Shown piece after piece: positions 32,427-40,625 of a DNA stretch of 64,000 nucleotides. The position numbers and the translations under genes were made by a program. Source of the DNA: CAZEHS01 sp964424355 (GTDB lineage Bacteria; Bacillota; Clostridia; Peptostreptococcales; Acidaminobacteraceae); NCBI GenBank assembly GCA_964424355.1, contig CAYRIO010000012.1, positions 16,447 to 80,446 on the forward strand. Reading direction: 5' to 3'. The notes under the pieces were generated by a model that saw nothing but the letters and a program-made list of their open reading frames with translations, made no database searches and had not been told where the DNA came from. Position 1 is the stretch's first letter. Each line of letters begins with the position of its first letter.

Positions 32427-33878
32427 TTATTTGATGCCGGCGATGTTCTTAGCCAGCTGTTTCTTGTGTTCCAGATTTCCCTGGCGTGCAATCATGATCC
32501 GCTGGGCCTGGGGAGAACCGGCGCCGTGCATGGATTCTGTGCGGTAGCCGACTGCTGCCGTCCCCAATGTCATGTTCTCAATGAGTCGTAGGACGCGCAT
32601 CCGGTTTTCTGTCGGAACGCCGTCTACGCCCGCAAAGTACTTTTCACAGATGGGGCCCAGAACCGGGTGTTTGAAATCCTTTTCTGATGGCATGGTCACC
32701 ATGAGGCCGCCGGCGATGTCCTCTGCAAGCCGAGCGATTTCGTACGGGAAACGGGTAACGTTCTGTTTGCAGATATTGGCCAGAAGCAGATCGATTTCAT
32801 AGTTGCCGGCCTTTGTGGCGTGGCCCTCGGAGGAACAGGCAATCCCGCAGCAGTAGAGGGTTTCATTGAGGTGTGTCATTTCAATGAGCTTGTCCTTCAC
32901 ATGGGAGGCCTTCGATGCGCCGTTATAATCCGCAGCCAGAGCCGTTGCGCCGATCAGCACGTCGCCGACGCCCACTTTACAGCCGCCGTAGCTTTGACGG
33001 TGATACCCTGCAAAACGCTCCACCAGCATGCCGGCAAAATCCACTTCGCCGTTCATGAAGATCCGGTCGTTGGGAACGAATACATTGTCAAAGACAACCA
33101 AGGCTTCCTGGCCGCCGAATTCCTTGTTGCCCAGGTCGATATCCGCGCCCTCTTCCAGCTTCCGGGTATCACAGCTTTGTCTGCCGTAGATCATGAAGAT
33201 GCCCTCAGCATCCGTAGGGACTGCGAAGGAAACCGCAAAGGCCTCTTCCCCTTCACGCATGGCGATGGTCGGCATGATCAGATGCTCATGGGAGTTCACG
33301 GCTCCGGTCTGATGGGCCTTGGCCCCTCTCACCACGATGCCGTCTTCCCGTCTTTCCACAACATGCAGGAACAGATCCGGATCCATCTGCTGCCCGGGAG
33401 CCAGGCCGCGGTTTCCTTTGGGATCCGTCATGGCGCCATCCACGGTCAAGTCGTTTTCCTGAACGAATTCCAGATATTTTTTGAAGTTCTCATGGTAGCT
33501 GGTACCATGGGCTTGGTCGATTTCAAAGGTTGTACTGAATACGGAGTTGAAGGCGTCCATCCCGACACAGCGCTGAAAACAGGAACCGGTTTTCTGCCCC
33601 AACAGCCTCTGCATTTTCACCTTTTTGCGCAGATCATCGGTGCTTTGATGCAGATTGGTGAAGCGGTTGATTTTTTTTCCGGTGAGGTTGGAGGTGGCTG
33701 TCATCAGATCCGCATACTGCGGATCGTGAGCCAGTTCGTACGTCATACCGACTGAATTGATGGAGGGACGGATAATGGGATGGTCCACAAAATTCTCAAC
33801 CAATTCGCCGAACATGTATACCTTCACCTTCAGATCCCTCAGACTTTCAACATATTGTGCGCGATTCATAAGTGCCAT
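32427..33878 (-). CDS. abfD: 4-Hydroxybutyryl-CoA dehydratase / vinylacetyl-CoA isomerase
   Basis: The 483-residue protein is extremely like the Clostridium aminobutyricum enzyme, which dehydrates 4-hydroxybutyryl-CoA to crotonyl-CoA by a ketyl-radical route using FAD and a [4Fe-4S] cluster. The cluster ligands are visible: GSCFQRCVGMD (Cys 100 and 104) and GYHRQSYGGCK near 293-303 (His and Cys). It also has KAHQTGAVNSHEH and MHGAGSPQAQRIMI. The family includes 4-hydroxyphenylacetate 3-hydroxylases, but these cysteines favour AbfD. The pathway (4-aminobutyrate or succinate to butyrate) needs other genes not in this window. ATG at 33878 follows AAAGGAAG. A near-perfect sigma-54 promoter lies upstream. 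Confidence 0.96.
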   Translation of the reverse strand: MALMNRAQYVESLRDLKVKVYMFGELVENFVDHPIIRPSINSVGMTYELAHDPQYADLMTATSNLTGKKINRFTNLHQSTDDLRKKVKMQRLLGQKTGSCFQRCVGMDAFNSVFSTTFEIDQAHGTSYHENFKKYLEFVQENDLTVDGAMTDPKGNRGLAPGQQMDPDLFLHVVERREDGIVVRGAKAHQTGAVNSHEHLIMPTIAMREGEEAFAVSFAVPTDAEGIFMIYGRQSCDTRKLEEGADIDLGNKEFGGQEALVVFDNVFVPNDRIFMNGEVDFAGMLVERFAGYHRQSYGGCKVGVGDVLIGATALAADYNGASKASHVKDKLIEMTHLNETLYCCGIACSSEGHATKAGNYEIDLLLANICKQNVTRFPYEIARLAEDIAGGLMVTMPSEKDFKHPVLGPICEKYFAGVDGVPTENRMRVLRLIENMTLGTAAVGYRTESMHGAGSPQAQRIMIARQGNLEHKKQLAKNIAGIK

Positions 33879-33942
33879 GGGCTTCTACTTCCTTTCATAT
33901 TTGATTGAACAGACCCTGGAGGAGTCCTTTGCCTAATATACG

Positions 33943-33958
33943 TGCAAGCATCGTGCCA
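33943..33958 (-). promoter_or_regulatory. Sigma-54 (-24/-12) promoter of abfD
   Basis: On the minus strand the site is TGGCACGATGCTTGCA, a full match to the RpoN consensus TGGCACG-N4-TTGCW with ten bases between GG and GC. The inferred start is near 33932, about 54 bases before the abfD ATG. A sigma-54 activator gene ends 210 bases upstream on the same strand. Confidence 0.92.
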
Positions 33959-34049
33959 TTACTGCCCTTTTATTTTGAATTTTATAAACCCCTTCTAACA
34001 AGAGGCTTTCAACCAGAGAGCCGCAAGCTTTCCCGCTCCTGTAAAAACG

Positions 34050-34096
34050 GAGAGGCCTGGTTTCGTTGCAACAACGCAACAAAACCAGGCCTCTCT
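34050..34096 (-). terminator. Terminator of the CBS-PAS activator gene
   Basis: A long stem, AGAGGCCTGGTTT with CGTTGC against GCAAC with AAAACCAGGCCTCT, ends in CCGTTTTTAC on the minus strand. It lies 70 bases after the activator stop and 120-165 bp upstream of the abfD start site. The GTTGCAACAACGCAAC heart and the GTTGCAATTTTGCA at 34153 may also be activator sites. Confidence 0.8.
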
Positions 34097-34167
34097 GGGG
34101 TTCTTTTCATAAAAAACAGTGGATTTTAACGTGTGCAGCCGTCCGACTCATTCGTTGCAATTTTGCA

Positions 34168-36255
34168 TCAAGTTTCTCGAAACAGCCGTTGCCTCTTTCG
34201 AACAAAGGTCGATGCGTCTATTTTCAATTCTTTCGCCGCATCCCGTACATTTCCGTGCTTCTCAAAGGCGTTGCTGATGAGTTCAGCCTCCAGCTTATCC
34301 ACGGCGTCCTTCAGAGAAACAACGGCTGTAATCGCGGGCATTTCCGCAGGGTTCTCGAAGAAACCGGGGATTCCCGACAAATCCGATTTCATGATCATAT
34401 CCTGATCGCTCATGACGACCATCCGCTCCACGATATTCTTAAGTTCCCGGACATTGCCCGGCCAATGGTATTCGAACAGCGCCGTCAGAGCTTCCCGCGA
34501 AAACAGCTTCTGCCAGCCATATTTCCGGTTCAGGTCCGAAATATAATATTGGATCAGGGGCAGGATATCACCCTTGCGCTCACGGAGGGGCAGGATACTG
34601 ATGGGAACCACATGGAGCCGGTAGAACAGATCTTCACGGAACTGCTTGGCCTTGACCATCTCCTCAAGATTCCGGTTGGTGGCGGCGATGATCCGCACAT
34701 CCACCTTGATGGGCTTAAGCCCCCCGATGCGCATGATTTCGTGCTCCTGAAGCACCCGTAGGAGCCGAACCTGCATATCGAAGGGCAGCTCCCCCACCTC
34801 ATCCAGAAAAAGCGTGCCCTCATTGGCCACTTCAAACAGTCCCATCTTTCCGTCTTTGCTGGCCCCAGTGAACGAGCCCTGTTCATAACCGAACAGCTCT
34901 GATTCCATCAGATTTTCCGGAATCGCCCCGCAATTCACTTTGATGAAGGCATTGGCATGCCTGCTGCTGTTCTTGTGGATGAACTTGGCCACCTCTTCCT
35001 TGCCAACACCGGTTTCTCCCAGGATCAGGACCGTGGTGTCCACCTTCGACACCCGCTTGGCCAGCCGCAACGTATCCAGCATCTGTTCATCGTGGGCGAT
35101 GATATCCGAGGTGTTCAGGATCTGCAGCCGCATCTCCTCTATTTCAGTTCGATATTTATTGGTCAGTTCCTGATTCTTCTCCATCTGGTTCCGGAGATCG
35201 AAGATCGCGGTAATATCCCGCACGTTGGTGATTACCATGGCGATTTCCCCGTCTGCATCCAAAATCGGCGTACTGGTCACCAGGGCCTTCTTCCCCGTTT
35301 TGAATTCCTGCTCGATCGTTCGGGCGGCTTTATCCGCCAACACCAGCAGGGTCGCCGATTGGGAGATCGTCTTCGTATCCACCAGTTCATGCATGTTATG
35401 GCCGATCAGTTCCTCCCGTTTGAGACCGGTTATGGTCTCATAGGCCTTGTTTGCCATCAGGGTGTTTGCATGGCCGTCGGTGATATAGATGCCGTCAAAG
35501 CAGGATTCGATAATGACATCCAATTTTTTCGTAACCGCACGGGCGACGTCCAGCTCGTCCACAATCCGCTGATAGTCTCCGGCCCTTTGGAAAATAACCG
35601 CGGCACCGAACACTGTATCCTCTTGAAGCAGTGGGATCTTATTGCACAGGATCGGGCTGCCTCTGAACGCCAGGCTTTCATGGCGCTGCACATACCCCTC
35701 CTGCAGGATTTCCTCCAGCTTCAGTTCCGGAAGGACACGGGACGCAGGGGCATCAATCAGACTGTCCCTTTCTAGGCCCAGTATTTCCAGAGCCGCTTCA
35801 CTGCAGGCCTTCACAGCGCCATTCCGGTCTATGAGGATCATCCCATTGTGACCGGAATCGAACATCGCGATCATGCCGCTGCCCTCTGCAACCCCTTTCC
35901 GGTACAGACCATGGCACAAATCAGTCCGAGTCAGCATCCCCACCAGGGAACCGGCGTTATCCACCACGGGCAGCCTTCCGATTTCCTTATTCCAGACGTC
36001 CAGGATATCCGTATCCAGATGGATCGTCTGAACCCGTTTATCAGGCAGGTCGCCCACCCGGGTTCCGGCATCTATTTGATTGGCGAAGGCCCGCATGATG
36101 TCCGTTTTAGTGAGAATGCTCCGGATCACGCCCGCGCCATCCATCACCGGGGCACCGTCGATTTTCTTTTCCATAAACAGCCGCGCAGCATCTCCCAGAG
36201 TCCACGCCGGATCCAGGACAACTACGCTCGCCGTCATCAATTCTCTTACCCTCAT
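34168..36255 (-). CDS. Sigma-54 activator with CBS pair, PAS domains, AAA+, HTH
   Basis: The 695-residue enhancer-binding protein has a tandem CBS pair (about 1-125: RVRELMTASVVVLDPAWTLG and GRLPVVDNAGSLVGMLTRTD) and two PAS domains (about 130-230 and 245-355). The AAA+ domain spans about 390-620, with Walker A GETGVGKE near 412. Its sigma-54 loop is GSFTGA near 462 instead of the common GAFTGA. A Fis-type HTH ends it (VRDAAKELKIDASTFVRKRQ). CBS pairs usually bind adenosyl nucleotides, so it may sense energy state. ATG at 36255 follows GGTGAGG. It lies upstream of abfD, whose promoter is sigma-54-type, and is its likely activator. Confidence 0.94.
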   Translation of the reverse strand: MRVRELMTASVVVLDPAWTLGDAARLFMEKKIDGAPVMDGAGVIRSILTKTDIMRAFANQIDAGTRVGDLPDKRVQTIHLDTDILDVWNKEIGRLPVVDNAGSLVGMLTRTDLCHGLYRKGVAEGSGMIAMFDSGHNGMILIDRNGAVKACSEAALEILGLERDSLIDAPASRVLPELKLEEILQEGYVQRHESLAFRGSPILCNKIPLLQEDTVFGAAVIFQRAGDYQRIVDELDVARAVTKKLDVIIESCFDGIYITDGHANTLMANKAYETITGLKREELIGHNMHELVDTKTISQSATLLVLADKAARTIEQEFKTGKKALVTSTPILDADGEIAMVITNVRDITAIFDLRNQMEKNQELTNKYRTEIEEMRLQILNTSDIIAHDEQMLDTLRLAKRVSKVDTTVLILGETGVGKEEVAKFIHKNSSRHANAFIKVNCGAIPENLMESELFGYEQGSFTGASKDGKMGLFEVANEGTLFLDEVGELPFDMQVRLLRVLQEHEIMRIGGLKPIKVDVRIIAATNRNLEEMVKAKQFREDLFYRLHVVPISILPLRERKGDILPLIQYYISDLNRKYGWQKLFSREALTALFEYHWPGNVRELKNIVERMVVMSDQDMIMKSDLSGIPGFFENPAEMPAITAVVSLKDAVDKLEAELISNAFEKHGNVRDAAKELKIDASTFVRKRQRLFRET

Positions 36256-36296
36256 CGTGTCCCTCACCTTCAAAACCGTATACTCCTATCATATAA

Positions 36297-36335
36297 GAAA
36301 ACCCGGAACCTATGTTAAAAAGATTCCAGGTTTTT
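36297..36335 (-). terminator. Terminator after the SLH protein gene
   Basis: On the minus strand AAAACCTGGAA pairs with TTCCGGGTTTT (one mismatch), ending TTTTCTT, 20 bases past the stop. Confidence 0.7.
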
Positions 36336-36354
36336 ATCTGGTATGCAATCCGGA

Positions 36355-38373
36355 TTAGTTGTAGACCCGCTTCAGCACCTTGGCAGCTTCTTCTCGGGTG
36401 ATGTAGTCATTGGGCCTGAACCCTCTTGAATCCCCCTGCATGATCCCCATTTCATTCACCATGGCGACCGTCTCCTTCGCCCAGCCTGCCACCTGCTTGC
36501 TGTCCGGATACTTGTCCAGCTTTGCGATCAGGGAACTGTCGGTTTTAGCCTTCTGATATTTCACCAGGGCATTGGAGATCAGGGTCGCCATTTCCTGCCG
36601 TGTGATCTTCCCCTTCGGGTCGAAAACCGTCGCGGATTTCCCCTTGATCAGCCCTTGGGAATAAACCGCCGCCAACTCTTTATAATAGGGGTGATCCTTC
36701 GTCACATCCTTGAAGGGCAGTTCCTTCCCTGCGGATTCCAATCCATAGGCCTTCGCGATCCAGCGGGCGAAATCCTCCCGGGTTAGATCCCCTTTGGGCG
36801 AGAACAGCGGGTCCTCCTTCACGACCCCCTTCCCAAGAAGCTCATTGATGTCATCCTTTGCCCAGGAATTCTGGACATCACTGAAGGATTTATCGGTTTT
36901 CAGCACCGTATACTTGCTGAGGTGCAAGCGGTAGACCCGAATGGTTTTTGTGACGGGGTCAACGTTCCCACCAACCGGAATCCAGGTTCCAGTTGCGTCC
37001 TCCTGCAGGTAGAGGCCTAGGTTTTTCAGATTCTTAGCGGTGTAGCCAGCCAGATCTGCCCCGGTCAGATCAAACGTCAGGAGCACAGGAGATTCAAAAT
37101 CCGCTTTTGGACCCGTATCTGAAGACAGGGTCACATCCGCCACCAAGATACCCGGGACAAAGCGGGTACCGCCAGGGAGCCCTGTTCCGGCAGAGGGGGT
37201 GTAAGCCGCACTGAATTTCAGATTTTTTTCGTCCTCCCCAAGAATCCCAGGTTCAAAGGCCACAGCCGCTTCGCCGAGCTGCAGCTCCAATTTCATCACC
37301 CTGTCGTCCCAAATGCTGTCCAGTGTGCTTTTTTCAAGGGTGGTCTCCAACCGGTTGACTCCCGAGGATCTATCGGCTTTCAACGTGATCTGATAAACCA
37401 GTTTCCTCGGGTTGCTGCTGCCCAAAAGCGTGTTCAGCGCTTCTGAGATACTCCCGAAATTCAATTTTGCCTGAACCAGATGACTCGAGACAGCGCCGGG
37501 AGCAAAAGAAATTACCTCTTTCCCCTGTACCTTCAACAATCCGGTCTGACGCACCCCTTCAGCAGCCAGCTTCAAAGCCGTGTCCTTCAGCACCGTGCCC
37601 GCTGTGCTGGATGTATCAACCTGTCCGAATACTCCGCCCATTTTCTCAAAATAACCCGCCGTCAAATCGGCAACTTTACCATTATCCGCAATCAATCGGA
37701 CCAGGTGCCGCGATTCGTTGGTCATATCACTGATGTCTTGAAGGATCTCCGCATCCGTTCCCAGCACATCCAGGACCGGAACCAAGGCGGTCAGGGTGCT
37801 TTGAAGGGCCAGATACGCTTTTTCGGCTTCCACCGGATCCTCAATGCTTCTGATTTCAGCGATGATTGAATTCAGCGACGCCCGCGTCCGCTTCTTCAGA
37901 TCCGGCACAGAAAATCCATGGGTATGACTTACTGACAGGGTACTGTTTTCCCTCTGGATCAGCCCCGCGCCAACGTTCTCCGCGTTTTTGAGAAAGGTGA
38001 TGGAATAGGTGATCCCATCGGGGTCCATGTCATTATTAACATACAACAGTACCTTATTCCCATTCAATGATTTGATGATCTGCGCCCTTGAGTTGACCAG
38101 ATCCGCTGTGACAGCCACATCATAGGCACCATTAAGGGCCGCCTCCTCACCGGCGGACATGTCGTACGTATAATCCAGCTGATCCTTCTGGAATCCAGGC
38201 AGATCCTTGCCGCTCACCTGAATCATTTTCAATTTATACCGATCCACCAGGGATGCCGCATCATCGGTCACAGCACCCGCCGTCATTGCAAAAGCCGGGA
38301 CCATCATAAAGCCCGCCGTTATAATCAGCAGCAGCACCAAGAATCCCGACTTTTCAAATTCTTTTCTTCCCAT
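36355..38373 (-). CDS. Secreted protein with three C-terminal SLH domains
   Basis: The 672-residue protein has a signal peptide (KEFEKSGFLVLLLIITAGFM, likely cut after PAFA). A ~460-residue region of unknown function with beta-rich stretches follows. The last ~175 residues hold three S-layer-homology repeats: FSDVQNSWAKDDINELLGKG, FKDVTKDHPYYKELAAVYSQ and YPDSKQVAGWAKETVAMVNE, each closed by a TRE/TRQ motif. SLH trimers anchor proteins to pyruvylated wall polymers, so this is a surface protein. ATG at 38373 follows AGGGGGGATG; the frame is open 54 bases earlier, with no better site. It is a single gene with its own terminator. Confidence 0.92.
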   Translation of the reverse strand: MGRKEFEKSGFLVLLLIITAGFMMVPAFAMTAGAVTDDAASLVDRYKLKMIQVSGKDLPGFQKDQLDYTYDMSAGEEAALNGAYDVAVTADLVNSRAQIIKSLNGNKVLLYVNNDMDPDGITYSITFLKNAENVGAGLIQRENSTLSVSHTHGFSVPDLKKRTRASLNSIIAEIRSIEDPVEAEKAYLALQSTLTALVPVLDVLGTDAEILQDISDMTNESRHLVRLIADNGKVADLTAGYFEKMGGVFGQVDTSSTAGTVLKDTALKLAAEGVRQTGLLKVQGKEVISFAPGAVSSHLVQAKLNFGSISEALNTLLGSSNPRKLVYQITLKADRSSGVNRLETTLEKSTLDSIWDDRVMKLELQLGEAAVAFEPGILGEDEKNLKFSAAYTPSAGTGLPGGTRFVPGILVADVTLSSDTGPKADFESPVLLTFDLTGADLAGYTAKNLKNLGLYLQEDATGTWIPVGGNVDPVTKTIRVYRLHLSKYTVLKTDKSFSDVQNSWAKDDINELLGKGVVKEDPLFSPKGDLTREDFARWIAKAYGLESAGKELPFKDVTKDHPYYKELAAVYSQGLIKGKSATVFDPKGKITRQEMATLISNALVKYQKAKTDSSLIAKLDKYPDSKQVAGWAKETVAMVNEMGIMQGDSRGFRPNDYITREEAAKVLKRVYN

Positions 38374-38537
38374 TGAAACATCCCCCCTGGTAATCAGCAT
38401 GATCTCTTTCATTATAAGTACCATCACCGGATGGCTGTCAATCGCCCCTTCTCATTTTTTTAGAACAAAATGGTAGTTTCCTGCCCCGTGGGGTAAATAA
38501 CTGCATAGGACAGCTAAAATACCAGAAGGAGTTTTAT

Positions 38538-40538
38538 ATGAAAACAAAACTTTTCCTGACCCTGATCCTGCTGATCTGTATAACCGTCTCCCCTGCGTCC
38601 GCCACCGCCAATACCCTGAAACTGCAAAATCAGTTGGCGTACAGTCAGGGAACCGAGCGGGTGAATCTGCTCAATACCCTTGCCGAATTGCTGATTGAAA
38701 AGGATCCCGATCAGTCTCTTAAATATGCCCAGGAAGCTCTGCCCCTGTCCGAACAGCTGAACCTGCCAGAAGCCACCGCAGACAGCCTGAACAACATCGG
38801 CTATGCGCTTTTCCGCAAGGGCGCTTATCCGGAGGCCGTCAGCCAGTTCCAATCCGCCATTGAAAAATCGGACGCCACGGGTTATATCAAAGGGCAGGCC
38901 TTTGGCCGCAACGGCTATGGCCTCGTCTGGTCGGCCCTCAACGACTATCCCCGCGCATTGGACGATCTTGAAAAAGCCCAAAAGCTGTTCAAGGACGCCG
39001 CATATCCCCAGGGCGAGGCCTATGCCCTGAACAACATGGGCACCGTTTACCAGTCCTCCGGAGCCTACGACAAGGCTTTGGAAGCCTACCTGAGTTCCCT
39101 GCGCATTAATGAAGCGCTGAACAACGCCGATGAAATTGCCACGACCTACAACAACATCGGATCCGTCAATGCTGAACAAAAGAACTTTGAAGCCGCTTTC
39201 GATTATTATTCCAAGGCCCTTGCCCTGTATGAATCCGCCACCAATGACGTGGGGCGTGCAGATACCCTGATGAACCTGGGTGGTTTTTTTCAGGATTTCG
39301 GCTATGTGGATGAATCCATTGATTTTTTCAACAAGTCCCTCAATCTGGCGACTGTACTGGATTCAAAGCCCCGTATCGCCAGCGCTTTAAATGCCTTGGG
39401 ATACACCGCTGAACTGAAAAAGGATTATCGCCGGGCCATCGACTATTATTCTCAAGCTCTGACGTTGGGGGAATCCATCGGCAATCAGGAGATAGCTATT
39501 CAGGCCTGGAACAATATCGGTACCGTCCATAATAAGACCGGGGATTTTCAGACCGCGTTGGCCAACCACATCCAAGCCTTTGAAGCCTCCAAAAAAATCA
39601 CGTATGAAATGGGTCTGGAATCCTCACTCAAGAACATCGCCAACGATTATCAGGCCATGGGTGATTTTCAGGACGCCAATCACTATTTCATTCTCTATAA
39701 CGAACTGCGGGATGCCTTGAACGAGCGGGAACAATCCCGGAACTTCGCCAATTCTCAAACCCTTTACGAGACAGAAAAAAAGGACCAGCAGATCGCAACG
39801 CAACAGGCCGAAATCACTGCTAAGGAAAAACGCGCCCGAATCCTGATCGGCATCGTCATCGCCGTCCTGGCCTTTCTGGGGATCACCGTGACCCAGGCCT
39901 CAATGATCATGAAGGAGAAGAAAAAGTCGGAGGCTCTGCTTCTGAACATCCTGCCTGCCAAAGTGGCTGAGGATTTGAAGAAAACCGGACGGACGGAACC
40001 GGAGCGTTTTGATAACGTGACCATTCTCTTTTCAGACATCGTCGACTTCACCAATATTTCCAGTACCATGGACCCCCACGTGCTGATCAACGAATTGAAC
40101 GACCTGTTCACGCAGTTCGACAATATCCTGGACAAGCACCGCTGCCAGCGCATCAAGACCATCGGCGACGCCTATTTTGCGGTCTGCGGCCTTCCCGATC
40201 CAGACCCTGATCATGTCACCAACATCATCCGTGCCGCCAAGGAAATGCTGACGTATCTAGAGGAGCGCAATCAGGTGATGGGCTCCTCCTGGAAAATACG
40301 GATCGGCGTCCATACCGGCCCGGTGGTGGGCGGCGTGGTCGGCATCAAGAAGTACATCTACGATATTTTTGGTGACACGGTCAACACTGCCTCCCGTATG
40401 GAAAGTAACGGTGCACCCATGCGGATCAATATATCCGAGACAACCCGACAGCTTTTGGGGGATGCCTATACCTACGAAGAGCGGGATCCTGTTCCCGTCA
40501 AGGGAAAGGGCGTCTACCACATGTTTTTCCTCAACTGA
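38538..40538 (+). CDS. TPR-repeat class III adenylate cyclase
   Basis: The 666-residue protein has a signal peptide (KTKLFLTLILLICITVSPAS), about nine TPR repeats (30-400), a coiled coil, a membrane segment near 433-453 (ILIGIVIAVLAFLGITVTQA), and a cyclase homology domain at about 470-666. The metal aspartates are in LFSDIVDFT and KTIGDAYFAVCG. The Lys of KTIGD and the Asp of YDIFGDTVNTASRM are the adenine-selecting pair, so cAMP rather than cGMP is predicted. The TPR part lies outside the cell if topology is as it seems, which is unusual. ATG at 38538 follows AGGAGTTTTAT. A two-way terminator follows. Confidence 0.92.
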   Translation: MKTKLFLTLILLICITVSPASATANTLKLQNQLAYSQGTERVNLLNTLAELLIEKDPDQSLKYAQEALPLSEQLNLPEATADSLNNIGYALFRKGAYPEAVSQFQSAIEKSDATGYIKGQAFGRNGYGLVWSALNDYPRALDDLEKAQKLFKDAAYPQGEAYALNNMGTVYQSSGAYDKALEAYLSSLRINEALNNADEIATTYNNIGSVNAEQKNFEAAFDYYSKALALYESATNDVGRADTLMNLGGFFQDFGYVDESIDFFNKSLNLATVLDSKPRIASALNALGYTAELKKDYRRAIDYYSQALTLGESIGNQEIAIQAWNNIGTVHNKTGDFQTALANHIQAFEASKKITYEMGLESSLKNIANDYQAMGDFQDANHYFILYNELRDALNEREQSRNFANSQTLYETEKKDQQIATQQAEITAKEKRARILIGIVIAVLAFLGITVTQASMIMKEKKKSEALLLNILPAKVAEDLKKTGRTEPERFDNVTILFSDIVDFTNISSTMDPHVLINELNDLFTQFDNILDKHRCQRIKTIGDAYFAVCGLPDPDPDHVTNIIRAAKEMLTYLEERNQVMGSSWKIRIGVHTGPVVGGVVGIKKYIYDIFGDTVNTASRMESNGAPMRINISETTRQLLGDAYTYEERDPVPVKGKGVYHMFFLN

Positions 40539-40556
40539 AACTCCCCAGAATCACCA

Positions 40557-40589
40557 AAGGAGCCTCCCACATCCGAGAGGCTCCTTTTT
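40557..40589. terminator. Two-way terminator between cyclase and pyc
   Basis: AAGGAGCCTC and GAGGCTCCTT pair perfectly, followed by TTTCTG on the plus strand. The two genes converge here. Confidence 0.85.
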
Positions 40590-40625
40590 CTGATTCATTT
40601 CAATCCGTTTGATTGATAACCCTTA

